64,000 bases of DNA. Source: JAWAFC01 sp038890815. Its GTDB lineage: Archaea; Micrarchaeota; Micrarchaeia; Burarchaeales; JACRGF01. The notes under the pieces were generated by a model. That model did no database searches. It saw nothing but the letters and a program-made list of their open reading frames with translations, and was not told the origin of the DNA. Position numbers and translations under genes: made by a program. Of this stretch, positions 32,016 through 40,960 are shown piece after piece. How positions within the stretch are numbered: position 1 is the first letter of the stretch; each line of letters starts with the position of its first letter. Location of the stretch: assembly GCA_038890815.1 (NCBI GenBank), contig JAWAFC010000005.1, positions 1 through 64,000 on the forward strand, given 5' to 3'.

Positions 32016-33300
32016 GCGTATTGTCAAGTTGGCGCTCTCTCTCGGGGCCGATGAAGCCGAGGTCTTCCATTCCCTCAGCAGTGGGTATTCCTTTTCCTCG
32101 GTGGGCAGGCGCATTCACTCTAGGGAATTTGAGGCCGAGGAGGGCTGGGCTGTGCGCGTGATTAAAAACGGGAGGCTTGGGTTTGCCTTCTTCGGCAGGA
32201 CGAAGGAGGCGCAAAAGGCGGTGAGAAGGGCGCTGGCGCTCGCAAAATTCTGCGAGCAGGCGGAGTATTCTTTTCCTTGCTCTGGGAGAATGGCCAGGGC
32301 GCCGTGCTTCGACAAACGCATTGCCGAGATGCAGGAGAAGGAGGGGGTTGAGATGCTGCAGGCCGCACTCGATGCCATGCAGGAGAGTGGCGCTGTGCCC
32401 ACCGAGTGTGCTCTGGAATACGGCGGGAGTACGGAGGAGATATGCAACTCCAATGGCGTCGTTGCGAGCGAAAGGCGCACAAGCTTGGCCTGTTTTCTCG
32501 CCTGCAGTTATGATGGCAAATCCGGGAGCGCGAGCGCGGGCAGCGCGCTGCTCGACTTTGATGTGGGTGAGGTGGCAAGGAAGGCTGCCGAGCATGCCAG
32601 AGCAAGGAGAAGGGCGAGAAGGATAAAGAGGGGAGTAAGGGCGGCCGTGCTGGATGCAGTTTCATTACATCCCTTCATAGGGATGTTGGTACCATCGCTG
32701 AATGGCGATAGAGTCCGCAGAGGCGTTAGCGTGCTGGCGGGAAAGCTTGGCGAGCAGATCGCGCACGAAGGGCTGACGGTATGGGATGACCCGCTTGCAC
32801 ACGGCATTGAGGCGCGCTCGTTTGATGGCGAGGGAATGCCGAGCAGGAAAAAGGGGCTTATCAGAGACGGAGTGCTGGCAAGTTTTCTCTTTGACATCAA
32901 GAGCGCATGCCTGGCCAGGAAGAAGGGCATAAGCGCAGATGCCGGGAACTGCACGAGGGCGGGATATGCGGCCGTGCCAGGCATTGGGGCCAGCAACCTG
33001 GTGATTGAGGGGGGAGGGGAGAGGGATGTCATAGATGGCGTGGATGATGGGATCTATGTCGTGTCGATAATCGGCGAGCACACGGCAAACAGGCTCACGG
33101 GCGACTACAGCGTATCGGTCGATCTAGGTTTTGCCATCAAGGATGGAGAACTCGCCGGGCCCGTCAGCGAGGGCACCATGGCCGGAAACATTTTTGAGAT
33201 GCTGCGTAATGTCACCGCGATTGAGAGAAAAAGGGAAAGGCACTTCGGCCTGACAGCCCCGCGTATGGCTTTTGGCGGAGTGAGTTTTGGGGGAAAATGA
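32008..33300 (+). CDS. tldE: TldE/PmbA-type protease subunit
   Basis: The 430-residue product is the TldE/PmbA partner of TldD: an N-terminal domain with GADEAEVFHS and EEGWAVRVIKNGRLGFAFF, and the C-terminal block with ARSFDGEGMPSRKKGLIRDG, FDIKSACLARKKG, AGNCTRAGYAAVPGIGASN and SVDLGFAIKDGELAGPVSEG. As expected for TldE it lacks the HExxxH zinc motif. It overlaps NFACT-R upstream and sits 34 bp ahead of the LonB start, forming a small proteostasis group. Confidence 0.92.
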   Translation: MIERIVKLALSLGADEAEVFHSLSSGYSFSSVGRRIHSREFEAEEGWAVRVIKNGRLGFAFFGRTKEAQKAVRRALALAKFCEQAEYSFPCSGRMARAPCFDKRIAEMQEKEGVEMLQAALDAMQESGAVPTECALEYGGSTEEICNSNGVVASERRTSLACFLACSYDGKSGSASAGSALLDFDVGEVARKAAEHARARRRARRIKRGVRAAVLDAVSLHPFIGMLVPSLNGDRVRRGVSVLAGKLGEQIAHEGLTVWDDPLAHGIEARSFDGEGMPSRKKGLIRDGVLASFLFDIKSACLARKKGISADAGNCTRAGYAAVPGIGASNLVIEGGGERDVIDGVDDGIYVVSIIGEHTANRLTGDYSVSVDLGFAIKDGELAGPVSEGTMAGNIFEMLRNVTAIERKRERHFGLTAPRMAFGGVSFGGK

Positions 33301-33334
33301 ATTAATAAGATTGGAAGCAAAATATCTGCTTTGT

Positions 33335-35275
33335 ATGGCAAAAAGGGGGCAGCATAAGGTTTGGACAACTGCCGAAGTGCCTGTGCCGGAGAGGCTCATA
33401 GACCAGATCATAGGCCAGGAAAGGGCTGTGGAGATAGTGAAAAAGGCGGCCAAGCAACGGCGCAATGTGCTGCTCATTGGCGTGCCTGGCTCGGGGAAGA
33501 GCATGCTGGCCCAGGCTATGGCCGAGCTCATGCCCGTTGAGGAGCTGCAGGATGTGCTCGTCTATCCCAACCCGCACGATGAGAACAACCCGCTCATACG
33601 GGTGGTGCCCACCTACCCGAAAGGGGAGGAGGGCAAAAACGTTCCCAGAGAGCTCGCCTGGATGGGGCAGGGAAGACGCATACTCGAGGAGGAAAGGGCG
33701 AAGGCGAGGATGGGTGCGCGAGGTGGGGTGAGCCCGCTCCTCATGATACTCCTCATCGGCCTCATATTTTTTGTGGCTATGCAGGTGTTCAACGCGACCG
33801 AGGGAAAAGGCGAGATGATAATCGCGGCGGCCCTGCTCGGGCTGCTCATTTTCGGAAGCACATGGCTCTTCACCTCACAGCTCTCCCGACGCATGGGCCT
33901 CTTCGAGTCCAGCGAGCCAAAGCTCATCATAGACAACACGGGAAAGAAGAGCGCGCCGTTCGTCGATGCCACCGGTAGCAAGGCGGGCGCGCTATTCGGG
34001 GATGTAAAGCATGATCCACTGCAATCCGGCGGGATGGGCACGCCCGCCCACCTAAGGGTGGAGGCCGGAGCAATCCACAGGGCCAACAAGGGAGTGCTGT
34101 ATATCGATGAGGTTGCCTCGCTGTCACCAAAGAGCCAGCAGGACTTGCTGACGGCCATGCAGGAAAAAAAGTTTCCCATCACGGGCCAGAGCGAGATGAG
34201 CTCGGGGGCCATCGTGCGCACCGAGCCCGTACCTTGCGATTTTGTGCTGGTCGCGGCGGGCAATCTCCCAGATGTGGCGAGGATGCATCCTGCGCTGCGC
34301 TCCAGGATAAGGGGGTATGGCTACGAGGTTTACATGGAGGAGAGCATGCCGGATACTCCTGAGAACAGGAAGAAGCTGTTGCAGTTCATCGCGCAGGAAG
34401 TTAAGAAAGATGGCAAGATACCTCACTTCACGAGAGAGGCTGCCGAGGAGATCATAGAGGAGGCGCGGAGGAAGGCCGGCAGGAAGAACAGGCTCACGCT
34501 ACGCCTCAGGGAGCTCGGAGGGCTGATCAGGGCTGCGGGGGATATCGCGCGAGAGGAAGGCGCGGCGGCCGTCACGCCCGCGCATATCGAGAAGGCTCTG
34601 CGCGTGGCAGGGCCGCTCGAGCAACAGATAGCGCAGCAGTACATCGACATCAAGAGGGATTATCAGGTTTTCATGACACGTGGGGTTGCGGTGGGCAGGG
34701 TCAATGGCCTGGCGGTCATGGGCGATGGCAGCACCGGGCTCATCATGCCCATTGTGGCTGAGGTGACGCCTGCCTCCTCGAGAGCCGAAGGAAAATTAAT
34801 CGCCACGGGAAAACTGGGGAAAATTGCTAAAGAGGCGGTGGAAAACGTGAGCGCGATAATAAAGAAGCACATCGGCCGCGATGTATCGCGCTACGACATC
34901 CACGTGCAGTTCCTGCAGGCCTATGAGGGGGTTGAGGGGGACAGCGCGAGCATCAGCATAGCGGTCAGCGTGATCAGCGCCATGGAGGGCATTCCCGTGG
35001 CGCAAAACGTCGCCATGACGGGCTCGCTGAGCGTGAGGGGCGAAGTGCTACCCGTAGGCTCGGTCACGCCAAAGATAGAGGCGGCAATCGATGCTGGCCT
35101 GACAAAAGTCATCATACCATGGGCAAACAGGGATGACGTGTACCTGCACGGGGAAAGGCGAGGCAAGGTGGAGATCATTCCAGTGAAAAACATCGTCGAG
35201 GTGTTGGCAGTAGCGCTTGCCGACGTGCCAAAGAAAAAGAGGCTACTTAAGGAGATGCGTTCGCTTGTCGAGTGA
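33335..35275 (+). CDS. lonB: Archaeal membrane-anchored Lon protease
   Basis: The 646-residue product has the LonB layout: Walker A GVPGSGKS (49-56), two membrane helices inserted in the AAA domain (about 132-151 and 160-179), Walker B GVLYIDEV (252-259), and the S16 protease domain with catalytic Ser536 in EGDSASIS and Lys579 in SVTPKIEAAIDAG. It degrades damaged and membrane proteins with ATP. An in-frame TTG 48 bp upstream lies inside tldE; the ATG at 33335 gives a family-like start. The end overlaps a convergent HEAT-repeat gene by 33 bp. Confidence 0.95.
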   Translation: MAKRGQHKVWTTAEVPVPERLIDQIIGQERAVEIVKKAAKQRRNVLLIGVPGSGKSMLAQAMAELMPVEELQDVLVYPNPHDENNPLIRVVPTYPKGEEGKNVPRELAWMGQGRRILEEERAKARMGARGGVSPLLMILLIGLIFFVAMQVFNATEGKGEMIIAAALLGLLIFGSTWLFTSQLSRRMGLFESSEPKLIIDNTGKKSAPFVDATGSKAGALFGDVKHDPLQSGGMGTPAHLRVEAGAIHRANKGVLYIDEVASLSPKSQQDLLTAMQEKKFPITGQSEMSSGAIVRTEPVPCDFVLVAAGNLPDVARMHPALRSRIRGYGYEVYMEESMPDTPENRKKLLQFIAQEVKKDGKIPHFTREAAEEIIEEARRKAGRKNRLTLRLRELGGLIRAAGDIAREEGAAAVTPAHIEKALRVAGPLEQQIAQQYIDIKRDYQVFMTRGVAVGRVNGLAVMGDGSTGLIMPIVAEVTPASSRAEGKLIATGKLGKIAKEAVENVSAIIKKHIGRDVSRYDIHVQFLQAYEGVEGDSASISIAVSVISAMEGIPVAQNVAMTGSLSVRGEVLPVGSVTPKIEAAIDAGLTKVIIPWANRDDVYLHGERRGKVEIIPVKNIVEVLAVALADVPKKKRLLKEMRSLVE

Positions 35276-35572
35276 GCCTCCGTTGTGCTCCACGCCTAGC
35301 TTTGCCAGAGCGGCCTGTATCGCTGCCCGCACGCGACCACGCGAGCGCTTGAGCGCGCTGAGCAGGGCAGGCACAGCCGAGCGGTCGCCCAGCTCTCCAA
35401 GCGAATGGGCAGCAAGCTGCCGCGCGACTGGCGTTTCGTTTTTGGCCGACAGCACCCCTGTCAGCAGCCTCACTGCTTTTGGGTTGCGCGTGAATCCCAT
35501 GGCATATATCGCATAGAGCCGCTCCCCCTCGAGCCCGCTGAAAAAAAGTTTCTCGCATGCCTCGAATCGCAT
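35243..35572 (-). CDS. Small HEAT-repeat protein
   Basis: The 109-residue product has HEAT/PBS-lyase-type repeats (ERLYAIYAMGFTRNPKAVRL, VARQLAAHSLGELGDRSAVP, LLSALKRSRGRVRAAIQAAL). It likely mediates protein contacts. The open frame continues far upstream, but that part is antisense to the DUF373 gene and has no protein-like composition; the ATG at 35572 is preceded about 25 bp upstream by AAATATATTA, a good TATA box. Confidence 0.65.
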   Translation of the reverse strand: MRFEACEKLFFSGLEGERLYAIYAMGFTRNPKAVRLLTGVLSAKNETPVARQLAAHSLGELGDRSAVPALLSALKRSRGRVRAAIQAALAKLGVEHNGGSLDKRTHLLK

Positions 35573-35634
35573 GCTGAAAAGATTGCGGAACAAGTAATAT
35601 ATTTCTTCAGCCGCTGGACAAGGACAGGCGCCCT

Positions 35635-36864
35635 CTACCTCCTCACGATGACGCGTTCTCCGATGCCCGCTATGCGCTCGAGCGAATATGTGAGCCGCTG
35701 GCCCAATGAAGTCTGGACAATGAGCATGCCACGCTTCCTGTCCACGCCCACTATCCGACCGATGTAGGTGCCCGCCTCGGTGAGCACTTCTTTGTTTTCC
35801 AGGCGCATGCTGGCTGCCACGCTCGCGCGGATACGCTTTGTGACCTCCACACTTATGAACGCTATGACGATGCTGATGATGACGGCCGTGACGAAATCGC
35901 TGAAGTAGCGATCGGCCATCACCCAATCGCTCGCCACAGTAAAGAGAAGCCACAGCAGCAGTACTGTGGTGATGTACAGGATATATTTTGCCGCCTCAAA
36001 CCTCTTTCCCTCACGCACGAGGTCGGTCACGCGGCCCGCCATAATGAGCAGAAAGGCCCAAGGGAGCAGCAGAAGGGTATTGCGTATGGCGACCGCCCAT
36101 GCCTTTACCGGATCGGCGAGCATGTGGGAGGCGCTTGTATATCCCTGAAAGCCCAGCCACAGGCTGATGATGAACAGTGGGATGGCTGCCAGGTAGATGA
36201 CAAAGCTGATGTGCTCGATCGATGGCTTGAATTCCGCAAATGCCGACAGAATACTCTCCTCAAAGCCGAAGCCCTTGGCGAGCAGATAGAGGCCGATGGC
36301 GACCGCCACGGGCTTCCAGCCAAAGCCCAGCATATCGCTGAGCGCAAATGCGATGAGCACGAGCGCGGGAATTCCAAGGATGATGCGCGCGTAGTAGGGC
36401 TCTCTGAGCTTCTCGAGCAGCAGGAAATACGTCTTCTCCAGCTCCTTGGCCTGGCGCATGACCACGAGGCGCGTGCTCTCTATGCGCAGGCGCGAGCTGA
36501 TGATGGGGACGACCTCCTCATCATCGGCACCGTCGCTCACAAAAACGCACGAGCTGGCCGGAAACTCGCTCAACACCCGCTCGAGTTGCCTGCTTATCTC
36601 TCTGTCTGCCCGATAACCCAGCGCGCGGTGGCCCGTGAGGGTGGCTATCTGGGCCTCGCCAGTCTTGGCCAGGCTGTCAAAAATCTTGATGCCCTCAAAA
36701 ATGCTGTTGGCATCGGTATCCTCTGGGTCGGCGAGCGCCAGCCGGGTGGCTGCCTCGAGGTTGGCCGCGCGGCCGATCACAGGCCCGTGCACGCCCGCCT
36801 TCTCGCCAAGATCGTTGTCCCTGTCAATGCACAGGACGAGAATCCTCCCTCTGCCCTCGGCCAT
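35635..36864 (-). CDS. DUF373 family membrane protein
   Basis: The 409-residue product has a soluble N-terminal domain (ILVLCIDRDNDLGEKAGVHGPVIGR, with later VFVSDGADDEEVVPIISSR) and about six to eight C-terminal membrane helices from residue 160 on, ending in a short soluble tail. This is the archaeal DUF373 architecture. Biochemical function is unknown; the Asp-rich N-terminal motif suggests phosphate or metal handling. It is divergent from csl4 by about 40 bp. Confidence 0.85.
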   Translation of the reverse strand: MAEGRGRILVLCIDRDNDLGEKAGVHGPVIGRAANLEAATRLALADPEDTDANSIFEGIKIFDSLAKTGEAQIATLTGHRALGYRADREISRQLERVLSEFPASSCVFVSDGADDEEVVPIISSRLRIESTRLVVMRQAKELEKTYFLLLEKLREPYYARIILGIPALVLIAFALSDMLGFGWKPVAVAIGLYLLAKGFGFEESILSAFAEFKPSIEHISFVIYLAAIPLFIISLWLGFQGYTSASHMLADPVKAWAVAIRNTLLLLPWAFLLIMAGRVTDLVREGKRFEAAKYILYITTVLLLWLLFTVASDWVMADRYFSDFVTAVIISIVIAFISVEVTKRIRASVAASMRLENKEVLTEAGTYIGRIVGVDRKRGMLIVQTSLGQRLTYSLERIAGIGERVIVRR

Positions 36865-36904
36865 GGCATGGTGTTATAAAATTCACTTTTAATAAATATC
36901 GGCG

Positions 36905-37459
36905 ATGGCGAGGGTCGTTGTTCCAGGAGAGCATCTTGGTTCTGAGATCGAGTTCCTGCCCGGCAACGGAACCTACACTGAGGGTGAAGATATCCGCTCG
37001 CTGTTCATCGGAGAGGCAGCTGTGGATGCCACGAGGAGGATGAGGGTCAGCCCGAGGCCGAGCGTGCCGAAAATTCTGGCGCCGGGCATGCTCGTGTATG
37101 GCAGGGTGGAGGAGATATTTGACCCCATCGCGCTCGTGAGAGTGGAGGGCATTGAGAGGGGAGGTGTGCGGCCGGTCAGCAATGTCTACTATTGTGTATT
37201 ACATGTCTCGAGGATAGGCAGGGGATTTGTGAAAAATGTGAGGGATGAGATCAGGATAGGGGATGTGATAAAGGCGGTGGTGACCGAAATAAAAGGTGAG
37301 GAGGTCCACCTGAGCATGCGCGAGGCAGGGTTGGGGGTGGTCAAGGCTTTCTGCTCGCGGTGTAGGGAGGCGCTGCAGCTCGCCGGCCAACAACTGCTCT
37401 GTCCCTCATGTGGCAACAGAGAGAGAAGACGGCTGGGAACACCATATCGCTCGCTGTGA
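36905..37459 (+). CDS. csl4: Exosome subunit Csl4
   Basis: The 184-residue product has the Csl4 N-terminal domain (VVPGEHLGSEIEFLPGNGTY), an S1 domain (GMLVYGRVEEIFDPIALVRV to VVTEIKGEEVHLSMRE) and a C-terminal zinc ribbon (CSRCREAL...CPSCGNRE). It caps the RNase PH-type ring of the archaeal exosome and recruits RNA substrates. It lies directly before rpo11, an arrangement seen in other archaea. Confidence 0.93.
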   Translation: MARVVVPGEHLGSEIEFLPGNGTYTEGEDIRSLFIGEAAVDATRRMRVSPRPSVPKILAPGMLVYGRVEEIFDPIALVRVEGIERGGVRPVSNVYYCVLHVSRIGRGFVKNVRDEIRIGDVIKAVVTEIKGEEVHLSMREAGLGVVKAFCSRCREALQLAGQQLLCPSCGNRERRRLGTPYRSL

Positions 37460-37468
37460 GGTGGTTTG

Positions 37469-37750
37469 GTGAAACTGAACTTCATAAAGAAAGAGGACAA
37501 GCACATAGAGGTGGAGTTTGTGGGGGAGGACATCACATTTCCAAACGCGCTCCGTGACACATTGCTTGAGGACGAGGATGTGGAGTTCGCGGCATGCGTT
37601 GTTGAACATCCAGAGGTGGCCCACCCCAAGCTGATAGTCAGGACGGGAAAGAAAAAGGCCCTGAGCGCGCTTAAGGAGGCCACAAAAAAGCTTTCAAAGA
37701 AGCTTGAGGAATTCAGGGCTGCTTTTAAAAAGGAGAAGGGCATCGCATGA
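37469..37750 (+). CDS. rpo11: RNA polymerase subunit Rpo11 (RpoL)
   Basis: The 93-residue product has the Rpo11 fold: HIEVEFVGEDITFPNALRDTLLEDEDVEFAA (dimer motif), then HPKLIVRTGKKKALSALKEA and a C-terminal helix. It pairs with Rpo3 in RNA polymerase assembly. GTG start preferred over TTG 37466, because GAGGTGG is then spaced about 6 bp away. It overlaps the next gene by 4 bp (ATGA). Confidence 0.92.
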   Translation: MKLNFIKKEDKHIEVEFVGEDITFPNALRDTLLEDEDVEFAACVVEHPEVAHPKLIVRTGKKKALSALKEATKKLSKKLEEFRAAFKKEKGIA

Positions 37751-38283
37751 AGCGTGGAGCGCGCGTGCTAGCCATAGATGACGCGTCATTCACCGGGAAA
37801 AGGGTTCTCGTAGTTGGGGTTGTGTGGCGCAGCGGCATCGTTGAGGGCGTGCTGGCCACCTATGTGCGCAGGGATGGCAACGATGCCACAGCCAAGCTGA
37901 TCGCGCTCGTCAATAGAAGTCGGTTCAAAGAGGGGTTGCGGCTCATCCTTCTGCATTCGATCACACTGGCAGGTTTCAACATCGTTGATATAAATAGGCT
38001 GGCGGCCGCCACGGGCGTGCCCGTGCTCACGGTTGTCAGGCGAAAACCCAACATGGCTGAGGTGAGGCGCGCGCTGATGAAATTCGAGGATTTTGATAGG
38101 CGGTGGGCGCTCATTCAGCGCGCCGGAGGCATTCACAAAATTGGAAATTTCTACTGCCAGTTTGCCGGCATTGACGAGCGTGAGGCCCGAGAGGCGCTGC
38201 GGCAGGCCGGGAGCGAGGGGTTGCGCCTCGCCCATCTCATCGCCTCGGGCGTGACGACGGGGGAATCGAGGGGGAGGATTTAG
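37747..38283 (+). CDS. DUF99 family protein (endonuclease V-like)
   Basis: The 178-residue product matches the archaeal DUF99/UPF0215 family: ARVLAIDDASFTGKRVLVVGVVWRSGIVEGVL, ILLHSITLAGFNIVDI and VPVLTVVRRKPN. The fold is related to endonuclease V/RNase H; the acidic residues DD near the N-terminus fit a metal site, but no activity is established here. Overlaps both neighbours, so it is in the csl4-rpo11-DUF99-peptidase operon. Confidence 0.88.
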   Translation: MKRGARVLAIDDASFTGKRVLVVGVVWRSGIVEGVLATYVRRDGNDATAKLIALVNRSRFKEGLRLILLHSITLAGFNIVDINRLAAATGVPVLTVVRRKPNMAEVRRALMKFEDFDRRWALIQRAGGIHKIGNFYCQFAGIDEREAREALRQAGSEGLRLAHLIASGVTTGESRGRI

Positions 38284-39344
38284 TGTTTGGCCGCATTCGG
38301 GCCTGGATAGGAAGAAACGCCTTCGTTGTTTTCTCTGTTACTCTCTGCGCCGCGCTCTTCGCCTTCACGCGCTCAGCGCTTGCGACATTCATCGCGCTGG
38401 CGCTCGCTGGGCTGGTCAAGTGGGTGAGGGACACCGCGCCCCACCTCCTTATCAGAGCGCACGAGAGCAGAGCATTCTACTGGGCCATTGCCATCCTGCT
38501 CGCGCTTGCCTTTCTCTCCAGAGGCACCGCGCTCAGTGAGTGGTTTGCGCTGGCAGCTGCGGCAATGGCGTTCACGATGCTACTTGCCGAGAGCGTGGTG
38601 AATGCCGAGTTGAAGGAGGGCGCCACGGGATGGGGCAAGGAGGTCAGGGAGAGTGTGGTTGCTGTGCTCATTGCAGTGGCGGTGTGGTTCGGGCTGGGCG
38701 CGCTGCTTGGCACATCATCGCCCCTCGATGCGGTTGTATCGTGCAGCATGCTGCCGGCGCTGGAAAGGGGCGATATCGTGCTGTTGCAGGGGGCAGAGGC
38801 GCGCGCGCCCGTTGTCGAGGTGCCGCAGAAGGAGTGGGAGGAGCTCGTGGCCAGCCGTGCATTCGCCATGGTGTGTGGATTGTGTGTCGATGCGATGGGC
38901 GAGAGGCCATGCCTGCTCGACCAGGCCACACGCACTGAGGTGCAAAACGGTCCCTTTGTGTGCGGATGGTGCGAGAGGCGGAAGTTCTCGGGGGAAAGCC
39001 ACAGCATTCCGTGTGCCAAGGGCATCGTGTTGGCAAACAGAACCATTCCCCTCTCGGTCACGAACGATATCGTGGTGTACGAGCCCCTCCCGGCAGACAC
39101 CTTTGCGCGCTCGGGTAGCATCATCCACCGCGTGCAGGCTGCCGCGGTGGTCAACGGCCAAAAATACTATTTCACCAAAGGCGACAACAACCCACAGTTC
39201 GACACTCAGGTGGGCAACCAGCCCGTGAGCGCGGAGAGAATAAAAGGTCGCGTTGTGGCGCGCGCGCCATATCTCGGTTATTTCAAGCTCCTTCTGTCTG
39301 GCATGCTGGGAGCCCCGCACGGATGCGACGCTGTGCTAACGTAA
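38283..39344 (+). CDS. Signal peptidase I-like (S26) membrane protease with Cys-rich insertion
   Basis: The 353-residue product has four or five N-terminal membrane segments (about 12-48, 66-80, 84-102, 124-143), then the S26 core: SCSMLPALERGD with nucleophile Ser155, His282 in IIHRVQ (the archaeal/ER form uses His rather than Lys) and Asp301 in FTKGDNN. Between Ser and His lies an extra segment of about 100 residues with six cysteines (C198, C201, C210, C227, C230, C244, as CGLC...CGWC) that could bind metal or form disulfides. It cleaves signal peptides on the outer face. GTG start, overlapping the previous stop by 1 bp. Confidence 0.82.
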   Translation: MFGRIRAWIGRNAFVVFSVTLCAALFAFTRSALATFIALALAGLVKWVRDTAPHLLIRAHESRAFYWAIAILLALAFLSRGTALSEWFALAAAAMAFTMLLAESVVNAELKEGATGWGKEVRESVVAVLIAVAVWFGLGALLGTSSPLDAVVSCSMLPALERGDIVLLQGAEARAPVVEVPQKEWEELVASRAFAMVCGLCVDAMGERPCLLDQATRTEVQNGPFVCGWCERRKFSGESHSIPCAKGIVLANRTIPLSVTNDIVVYEPLPADTFARSGSIIHRVQAAAVVNGQKYYFTKGDNNPQFDTQVGNQPVSAERIKGRVVARAPYLGYFKLLLSGMLGAPHGCDAVLT

Positions 39345-40043
39345 GCCTGCGGCACGCAGCCTGGCAAACGCCCCGCCATAGTCAGCGACCTCCTCAATTT
39401 CGAGCCTGCCCGGCAGGGCCGGATGTATGGCCGCCAGCCTTTCGAGGAGGGCGGCCCTGCTCGCGCTCGAGGAGAAGGAAGCCATGAGCGCGGGGTGAAA
39501 GCTGACGCCAGCGCGCTGGAGATTTTCCAGCGCTTTGAGCTGGAGGGAGAAGGCCCATGGGGCTGCGCCGGTCAGCCTTCCGAACTCCTCCTCGCTGGCG
39601 CCCTTGAGGGAGACGCGCACATGCAGGTTGGGGAAGGCGGCGAGCGCGGCGGCATAACCGGCATCGGCGCCCAGCAGTATGCCGTTTGTCTCAAGAATGA
39701 ATCGCATGTTTGATGGTAGCGCGGCCAGCACCGCGAGCAGGTGTTCCCTGGCTATGGTCGGCTCATTGCCACTTATCCTGGCCTGGCCGAAACCCGCCCG
39801 CCCGGCGATGGCGGCGAGCTTTTCGGCAACTTCCTCTGGCGAGATGAAATTTCCAAACTTTTCCGGCCTCGTCACGATGTTCCAGGCCCAGCAGAAAATG
39901 CACCTCAGATTGCACCCCACGCAGTCCGCTGTGGCGATGCCGCCATAGAAGCCAGCCTGCCTGAAGCGATAGTACTTGCGCTCGGCATCGCGCGCAACGA
40001 TTTTTTCGGTCTCGCGCGCCAGCGCGAGAGGATCAAAGCCCAC
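39336..40043 (-). CDS. Radical SAM protein
   Basis: The 235-residue product carries the radical SAM 4Fe-4S motif CNLRCIFCW (CxxxCxxC) within ADCVGCNLRCIFCW, a GNEPTIAREHL motif (GGE-like) and RFILETNGILLG, all typical of the activating-enzyme-like class. The start GTG (VGFDPLALARETEKIV) is about 23 bp after a TATA-like TTTAAATG on the minus strand; an ATG at 40088 would precede the predicted transcript start. The substrate is unknown. It shares its promoter region with the divergent PCNA gene. Confidence 0.8.
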   Translation of the reverse strand: MGFDPLALARETEKIVARDAERKYYRFRQAGFYGGIATADCVGCNLRCIFCWAWNIVTRPEKFGNFISPEEVAEKLAAIAGRAGFGQARISGNEPTIAREHLLAVLAALPSNMRFILETNGILLGADAGYAAALAAFPNLHVRVSLKGASEEEFGRLTGAAPWAFSLQLKALENLQRAGVSFHPALMASFSSSASRAALLERLAAIHPALPGRLEIEEVADYGGAFARLRAAGLR

Positions 40044-40112
40044 GCAGGAAAATGAAATAAAGCATTTAAAGATGCGCGCACCAACCATCTCACTCTTTGT
40101 GTGGGTGGAAAA

Positions 40113-40859
40113 ATGGTTGAGGTGGTTGTCGGGGATGCCAGGTTCTGGAAAAGCTGCATCGATGCCATCGTCAGCCTCATTGAGGAGGGCGTGATGGAGT
40201 TCGGGGAGGATGGGGTGAGCCTCAAGGCCATGGATCCGAGCCAGATCGCCATGGTGTGCTTTGCGGCACCAAAACAGAGTTTTGCGAGCTATCATGTTGA
40301 GGCGCCAACAAAACTCGGGCTGAGCTTTTCAAACCTCAGCCGCTTTCTGGCGCGCGCGCGGACTGGCGAGAGGCTAACCATGAGGACTGAGGAGAACCGC
40401 CTCGTGCTCGAGTTCTCGGGCGGTGAGGAAAAGAGAGCGTTCAAGGTGCCGCTCATCGATATTCCGGCCGGCCCGCAGAAGGAGCCGCGCGTGGAGCACG
40501 AGGCGAGCGTGAGGATGCGCGCCGGGCTATTCAAGGAAATCCTGCGCGATGCCGAGCTCGTATCGAGCCATCTCACGCTGCTGGCGAGCGAGAAAGGGCT
40601 GGCCGTGGATGCGCACGGGGATGCCGGAGACCTGTATGTGGAGAGCGAGCGCACGGCTGGCGCCATTGAGGAGATAGTTGCGAAGAAGGCTGCCAAGGCT
40701 ACTTTCCCGCTCACCTATCTCGCCAACATCGTCAAGGCATGCCCCGATGAGCGCCCGCTGACGCTGCACCTCAAGAGCAATGCGCCCATCAAGGTCGAGT
40801 ACAGCCTGGATGGCGCCCACCTCGTGTACTACCTCGCGCCGCGCATCGATGTCGAATGA
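40113..40859 (+). CDS. pcn: DNA polymerase sliding clamp PCNA
   Basis: The 248-residue product has the PCNA pattern: VVVGDARFWKSCIDAI, LKAMDPSQIAMV, then LGLSFSNLSRFLARAR, ISMPAGP-like linker (IDIPAGPQKEP) and the C-terminal YYLAPRID. It forms a homotrimeric ring for replication and repair factors. It lies near the primase and GINS genes, a replication neighbourhood. TATA ATTTAAAG sits about 45 bp upstream of the ATG. Confidence 0.95.
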   Translation: MVEVVVGDARFWKSCIDAIVSLIEEGVMEFGEDGVSLKAMDPSQIAMVCFAAPKQSFASYHVEAPTKLGLSFSNLSRFLARARTGERLTMRTEENRLVLEFSGGEEKRAFKVPLIDIPAGPQKEPRVEHEASVRMRAGLFKEILRDAELVSSHLTLLASEKGLAVDAHGDAGDLYVESERTAGAIEEIVAKKAAKATFPLTYLANIVKACPDERPLTLHLKSNAPIKVEYSLDGAHLVYYLAPRIDVE

Positions 40860-40960
40860 TGCAGATTATCCGCATGAGCGGCGTAAAGCCTTCTCCTTGC
40901 GGGCTGCCAGGCACGCCTCTCCTTGGGTAGGATTTTAAACCCCAGCGCGAAATCTCCCTT

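Noticed and set aside
35573..35953. N-terminal extension of the small HEAT-repeat protein
   Set aside because: The extension reads through DUF373 coding sequence with shadow-like His/Arg/Gly composition, while a good TATA box and ATG define a shorter gene.
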